The translations under genes and the position numbers were made by a program. Shown piece after piece: positions 38,274 to 42,260 of a stretch of 42,260 bases of DNA; positions within the stretch are counted from its first letter, which is position 1, and each line of letters opens with the position of its first letter. This stretch comes from Flavobacterium sp. Lineage in GTDB: Bacteria > Bacteroidota > Bacteroidia > Flavobacteriales > Flavobacteriaceae. The DNA lies in NCBI GenBank assembly GCA_015665265.1, contig JADFAM010000027.1, positions 1-42,260 on the forward strand, written 5' to 3'. The notes below the pieces were generated by a model that did no database searches, had not been told where the DNA came from, and saw only the letters and a list, made by a program, of their open reading frames with translations.

Positions 38274-39416
38274 ATGTCTTTTACAAAGCAAGATATATAT
38301 AAAGCACTAGACACTATTACTGAACCAGGTGAAGGAAAAAGCCTTGTTGAAAACAAAAACATTAGCAATCTAGTTGTATTTGGTAATGAAGTTATTGTTG
38401 ATGTAACTATCAGTAATCCAACATTGCAAGCAAAAAAGAAAGTTGAGTCAGAAATTAAAAAAGTACTCCTTTCAAAAGTAGATGAAAAAATTGATGTAAA
38501 AGTGAATGTAAAAACTTCTGCTGCTCCAAAAAAAGAAGAAAAATCAACTCTTATCAAAGGTGAAAAAATTCCATCCATACAAAATATTATCGCAATTGCT
38601 TCAGGGAAGGGAGGTGTAGGAAAATCTACCATCACAGCCAATATGGCGGTTAGCTTGTCAAAAATGGGCTTCAAAGTAGGCATATTAGATGCAGATATTT
38701 ATGGACCATCTATGCATTTAATGTTTGATGTAGAAAAAGAAAGACCAATTTCAGTTAAAATAGAAGGTCGTTCTAAAATGAAGCCAATAGAAAACTATGG
38801 CGTAAAGTTATTATCACTTGGGTTCTTTACAAATCCTAATCAAGCGGTTATTTGGAGAGGGCCAATGGCTTCAAAGGCATTAAACCAATTAATTTTCGAT
38901 GCAGATTGGGGTGAGCTAGACTTTCTTTTAATTGATTTACCGCCTGGAACTGGAGATGTTCATTTATCTATAGTACAAGCATTACCTATTAATGGCGCTG
39001 TGATTGTAAGTACACCACAAACTATTGCGCTAGCTGATGCAAAAAAAGGAGTTGCTATGTTTCAACAAGAAAGTATTCAGGTTCCTGTTCTAGGAATCAT
39101 TGAAAACATGGCTTACTTCACACCTGAAGAACTCCCTGACAATAAATATTATATCTTTGGCAAAGATGGTGCAAAACACTTGGCAGAAGATATTAACACA
39201 AAATTTTTAGGAGAAATTCCTTTAGTTCAAAGTATAAGAGAAGCTGGCGATGTTGGACATCCTGTTGCATTACAAGAAAATACATCTTTAGAAAATGCAT
39301 TTGCGACTTTAACCAAAGAAATGGTTTCAGAATTACTAAAAAGAAATGCTAACTTACCACCTACAGAAGTTGTAAGAATTACAACAATGAGTGGTTGTAG
39401 CGCCGTAAAAAAGTAA
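38274..39416 (+). CDS. Mrp/NBP35 family ATP-binding protein
   Basis: N-terminal MIP18-like domain; deviant Walker A GKGGVGKST; LIDLPPGTGDVHL. Confidence 0.94.
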   Translation: MSFTKQDIYKALDTITEPGEGKSLVENKNISNLVVFGNEVIVDVTISNPTLQAKKKVESEIKKVLLSKVDEKIDVKVNVKTSAAPKKEEKSTLIKGEKIPSIQNIIAIASGKGGVGKSTITANMAVSLSKMGFKVGILDADIYGPSMHLMFDVEKERPISVKIEGRSKMKPIENYGVKLLSLGFFTNPNQAVIWRGPMASKALNQLIFDADWGELDFLLIDLPPGTGDVHLSIVQALPINGAVIVSTPQTIALADAKKGVAMFQQESIQVPVLGIIENMAYFTPEELPDNKYYIFGKDGAKHLAEDINTKFLGEIPLVQSIREAGDVGHPVALQENTSLENAFATLTKEMVSELLKRNANLPPTEVVRITTMSGCSAVKK

Positions 39417-39420
39417 GTTT

Positions 39421-39657
39421 ATGACAACACAAGAAACATTAGAAAACGTTGAAAAAGCACTGAGTGAAATTCGTCCTTTCCTAGAAAGTGATGGAGGAAA
39501 TATTAAACTGCTTTCTATAGAAGATACCGTTGTAAAAGTTCAATTAGAAGGTGCTTGTATTGGGTGTTCTGTAAATCAAATGACTCTAAAAAATGGAGTT
39601 GAGGCTACTATTAAAAAATATGTGCCACATATAGAACAAGTAATCAATATAGACTAA
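39421..39657 (+). CDS. NifU C-terminal domain protein (Fe-S scaffold)
   Basis: IRPFLESDGGNIKLL...GACIGCSVNQMTLKNGVE. Confidence 0.93.
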   Translation: MTTQETLENVEKALSEIRPFLESDGGNIKLLSIEDTVVKVQLEGACIGCSVNQMTLKNGVEATIKKYVPHIEQVINID

Positions 39658-39676
39658 CTGATAAAAATCAGTTTTT
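39656..39676 (+). terminator. Possible intrinsic terminator after the nifU-like gene
   Basis: AACTGA-TAAAAA-TCAGTT followed by TTTAT. Confidence 0.5.
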
Positions 39677-39720
39677 ATGACCAAAATCAACACTTATTTT
39701 TACCTTATTTTTTGTTAGAA

Positions 39721-40776
39721 ATGATCAAAACAGATATCTTAATAATAGGGGCAGGACCTACAGGTCTTTTTACAGTTTTTGAAGCTGGTTTATTAAAATT
39801 AAAGTGTCACCTAATAGATGCCCTACCTCAACCTGGGGGGCAATGCTCAGAAATTTATCCTAAAAAACCTATCTATGATATTCCTGCATATCCAGAGATA
39901 CTGGCAGGAGATTTAACAGAAAAACTATTAGAGCAAATAGCTTCTTTTCAACCTGGTTTTACCCTTGGAGAACGTGCGGAAACGATTGAAAAATTAGAAG
40001 ATGATACTTTTATAGTTACCACAAACAAAGGAACAAAACATCATGCTCCAGTTATTGCTATTGCTGGTGGATTGGGAAGTTTTGAACCCAGAAAACCTCC
40101 TATCCCTAATATTGCAGAGTTTGAAAATTCTGGTGTAGAGTATATTATTAGAGATCCAGAGATTTACAGAAACAAAAAAGTAGTCATTGCAGGAGGTGGT
40201 GATTCTGCTCTAGATTGGGCAATTTTTTTAACAAATGTTGCCTCTGAAGTAAGTTTGGTTCATAGAAGAAATGAATTTAGAGGGGCTTTAGATTCTGTTG
40301 AAAAAGTTCAAGAATTAAAAAATGCTGGTAAAATTAAATTGATTACTCCTGCAGAGGTAAAAGAAATTCATGGTAAAGATCATCTAACAGCAGTTTCTAT
40401 TATTCTCAATAAAGACGAAACTATTCATCTTGAAGCTGACCACTTTATCCCATTGTTTGGATTGTCTCCCAAACTTGGACCTATTGGTAACTGGGGTCTT
40501 GAAATAGAAAAAAATGCCATCAAAGTAAATAATGCGTTAGACTATCAAACTAATATTCCAGGAATTTATGCTATTGGAGATGTGAATACCTATCCAGGAA
40601 AATTAAAACTAATTTTATGTGGATTTCATGAAGCTACTTTAATGTGTCAAAGTGCTTACAAAAGAATTTATCCAAACAAAAAATATGTGATGAAGTACAC
40701 CACTGTTGGCGGTGTTGAAGGTTTTGATGGAACAAAAAAAGAAGCTCCAAAAGCAGTTGTAAAAAAAATTGAGTAG
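39721..40776 (+). CDS. NAD(P)/FAD-dependent oxidoreductase (thioredoxin reductase-like ferredoxin--NADP reductase)
   Basis: DILIIGAGPTGLFTVFEAG, VVIAGGGDSALDWA, YAIGDVNTYPGKLKLI. ATG 39721 preferred over TTG 39712. Confidence 0.9.
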   Translation: MIKTDILIIGAGPTGLFTVFEAGLLKLKCHLIDALPQPGGQCSEIYPKKPIYDIPAYPEILAGDLTEKLLEQIASFQPGFTLGERAETIEKLEDDTFIVTTNKGTKHHAPVIAIAGGLGSFEPRKPPIPNIAEFENSGVEYIIRDPEIYRNKKVVIAGGGDSALDWAIFLTNVASEVSLVHRRNEFRGALDSVEKVQELKNAGKIKLITPAEVKEIHGKDHLTAVSIILNKDETIHLEADHFIPLFGLSPKLGPIGNWGLEIEKNAIKVNNALDYQTNIPGIYAIGDVNTYPGKLKLILCGFHEATLMCQSAYKRIYPNKKYVMKYTTVGGVEGFDGTKKEAPKAVVKKIE

Positions 40777-41105
40777 TGACAGATATTACTATTAAAATTA
40801 CCGATAGAAACGGAGCTCTTCATGAGGTTCTTGCGCCTACAGACATGGCTATGAATATCATGGAAGTTATTCGTTCTTATGAACTAGCTCCAGAGGGAAC
40901 TATTGGAGTTTGCGGCGGTATGGCAATGTGCGCTTCTTGTCAATGCTATATAAAATCTGATCATGAATTACCTGAAATGGGTTCTGATGAGGATTTAATG
41001 TTAGCAGAGGCTTTTTACGTAGAGGATAACAGTAGGCTAAGTTGTCAAATACCTATTACCGTTAAATTAAATGGATTAGAAATAGAATTAGCCCCTGAGA
41101 GTTAA
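40776..41105 (+). CDS. 2Fe-2S ferredoxin (adrenodoxin type), GTG start
   Basis: CGGMAMCASC...LSCQI cluster motif; GTG overlaps the upstream stop codon by 1 nt. Confidence 0.9.
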   Translation: MTDITIKITDRNGALHEVLAPTDMAMNIMEVIRSYELAPEGTIGVCGGMAMCASCQCYIKSDHELPEMGSDEDLMLAEAFYVEDNSRLSCQIPITVKLNGLEIELAPES

Positions 41106-41125
41106 GCTTCATTCATACTTTTAAT

Positions 41126-41133
41126 TATATTTG
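41126..41133 (+). promoter_or_regulatory. -7 box TATATTTG upstream of homogentisate dioxygenase
   Basis: Perfect TAnnTTTG, implying a leader of about 135 nt. Confidence 0.4.
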
Positions 41134-41274
41134 TAGAGCGTCATTTTTAAAATGTCTGAATATGTATTGGTTAGAATTACTAATTTTATTAAAAACCCTC
41201 ATCAAAAGGAATCCAGAGTAAACTGATTGATATTGGTCAATTCATATGTTGTTTAATAATCAAATCAAAAAAAT

Positions 41275-42260
41275 ATGCCTTTTTATCATAAACTCGGGAA
41301 AATTCCACCCAAAAGACACACGCAATTCAGAAAAGAAGATGGAAGTCTTTACTCCGAACAACTTTTTGGAACCATTGGCTTTGACGGAATGTCTACCAAC
41401 TCATATCACGAATTTAGACCTACTATGGTCAAAGAAATTAGAAATCAATATTCTGTAGCTCCGGTAGTTGCCAAAGAAAACAATATAAAATCATACCGTT
41501 TTAAAGGATTTAAAGTTCCACAAGAAAATGACTTTTTAAAAAGCAGAAAAACAATCTTAACAAATTCGGATTGTAATATCATTTTAGCTGCTCCAAAAAG
41601 TTCTCTAAAAAATTATTTTTATAAAAATACTGATGCTGATGAGCTAATTTTTATACATAGAGGGACAGGTAAATTAAGAACTCATTTAGGAAATTTAGAT
41701 TTTAAATACGGAGATTATTTATTAATTCCTCGCGGTATTATTTATCAAATTGATTTTGATACGGAAGATAACAGACTCTTTATTGTAGAATCTTATCGCC
41801 CTATTTATACTCCAAAACGATATCGAAATTGGTTTGGTCAATTGTTAGAACATTCTCCATATTGTGAACGAGATCTCAGAAGACCACACGAATTAGAAAC
41901 GCATCGTGAAAAAGGAGATTTTCTTATCAAGGTAAAAAAACAAGACGAAATTATAGAGATGGTCTATGCATCTCATCCTTTTGATGTTGTGGGTTATGAT
42001 GGATACAATTATCCATATGCATTTTCTATTCATGATTTTGAACCTATTACAGGAAGAATTCATCAACCACCTCCGGTACATCAAACATTTGAAACTGATG
42101 CATTTGTTGTATGCAGTTTTGTGCCAAGACTATACGATTATCATCCAGAATCAATTCCAGCTCCATACAATCATAGTAATATAGATTCTGATGAAGTTAT
42201 CTATTATGTAGATGGAGATTTTATGAGTAGGAATGATGTAGAGGCAGGTCATATTTCATT
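41275..42260 (+). CDS. hmgA: Homogentisate 1,2-dioxygenase (3' end outside window)
   Basis: Frame opens at ATG 41275 (MPFYHKLGKIPPKRHTQFRKEDGSLYSEQLFG) and stays open to the edge; GRIHQPPPVHQTFE...FVPRLYDYHPESIPAPYNHSNIDSDEVIYYVDGDFMSR. Missing from the ORF track because no stop is present. Confidence 0.94.
   Translation, partial: MPFYHKLGKIPPKRHTQFRKEDGSLYSEQLFGTIGFDGMSTNSYHEFRPTMVKEIRNQYSVAPVVAKENNIKSYRFKGFKVPQENDFLKSRKTILTNSDCNIILAAPKSSLKNYFYKNTDADELIFIHRGTGKLRTHLGNLDFKYGDYLLIPRGIIYQIDFDTEDNRLFIVESYRPIYTPKRYRNWFGQLLEHSPYCERDLRRPHELETHREKGDFLIKVKKQDEIIEMVYASHPFDVVGYDGYNYPYAFSIHDFEPITGRIHQPPPVHQTFETDAFVVCSFVPRLYDYHPESIPAPYNHSNIDSDEVIYYVDGDFMSRNDVEAGHIS

Noticed and set aside
41246-42184. 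ORFs 41246-41458 (+), 41893-42084 (-), 41966-42184 (+)
   Set aside because: All overlap the open homogentisate dioxygenase frame, which has clear family motifs.
1-42260. Search for CRISPR arrays, prophage, transposases, toxin-antitoxin or defence cassettes
   Set aside because: No spacer-like periodic repeats, integrase/transposase motifs or defence-domain genes seen; gene content is housekeeping and envelope functions.

Overview
This is an AT-rich, gene-dense window of core chromosome from a Flavobacteriia (Bacteroidota) genome. The assignment rests on DUF4837, RicT-GldH, a T9SS sorting domain, DUF6427/DUF6341 and TAnnTTTG promoters. Most content is housekeeping: trpS, exoIII, scoAB, PBP1A, ricT/gldH, trhO, asd, an M1 peptidase, tRNA-Cys, folB, glnS, pgk, holB, nadD, gmk, yicC, upp, trmB, mrp-nifU and an FNR-ferredoxin pair. 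A homogentisate 1,2-dioxygenase runs off the right edge and is missing from the ORF track. I see no phage, transposon, CRISPR array or canonical defence island. The least explained signals are intergenic. (1) A probable small RNA at about 84-183 (-) has its own TAnnTTTG box, a 5' hairpin, a hairpin showing GGGGG in its loop, and an intrinsic terminator. (2) A second minus-strand element at about 18494-18566, next to tRNA-Cys, has the same 'G5-loop hairpin + terminator' layout, so the two may belong to one undescribed RNA family. (3) A structured plus-strand RNA candidate lies at about 25097-25216; its G-U wobbles indicate the strand. Other points of note are a T9SS adhesin with 4 x 261-bp mosaic YDG repeats, three promoters placed exactly 4 nt before an ATG (apparent leaderless mRNAs), an alkyltransferase-like protein with the catalytic Cys replaced by Ala, and an Mrp ATPase without the CxxC motif. 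All calls come from reading the sequence and recalled family motifs; no searches or folding were run.
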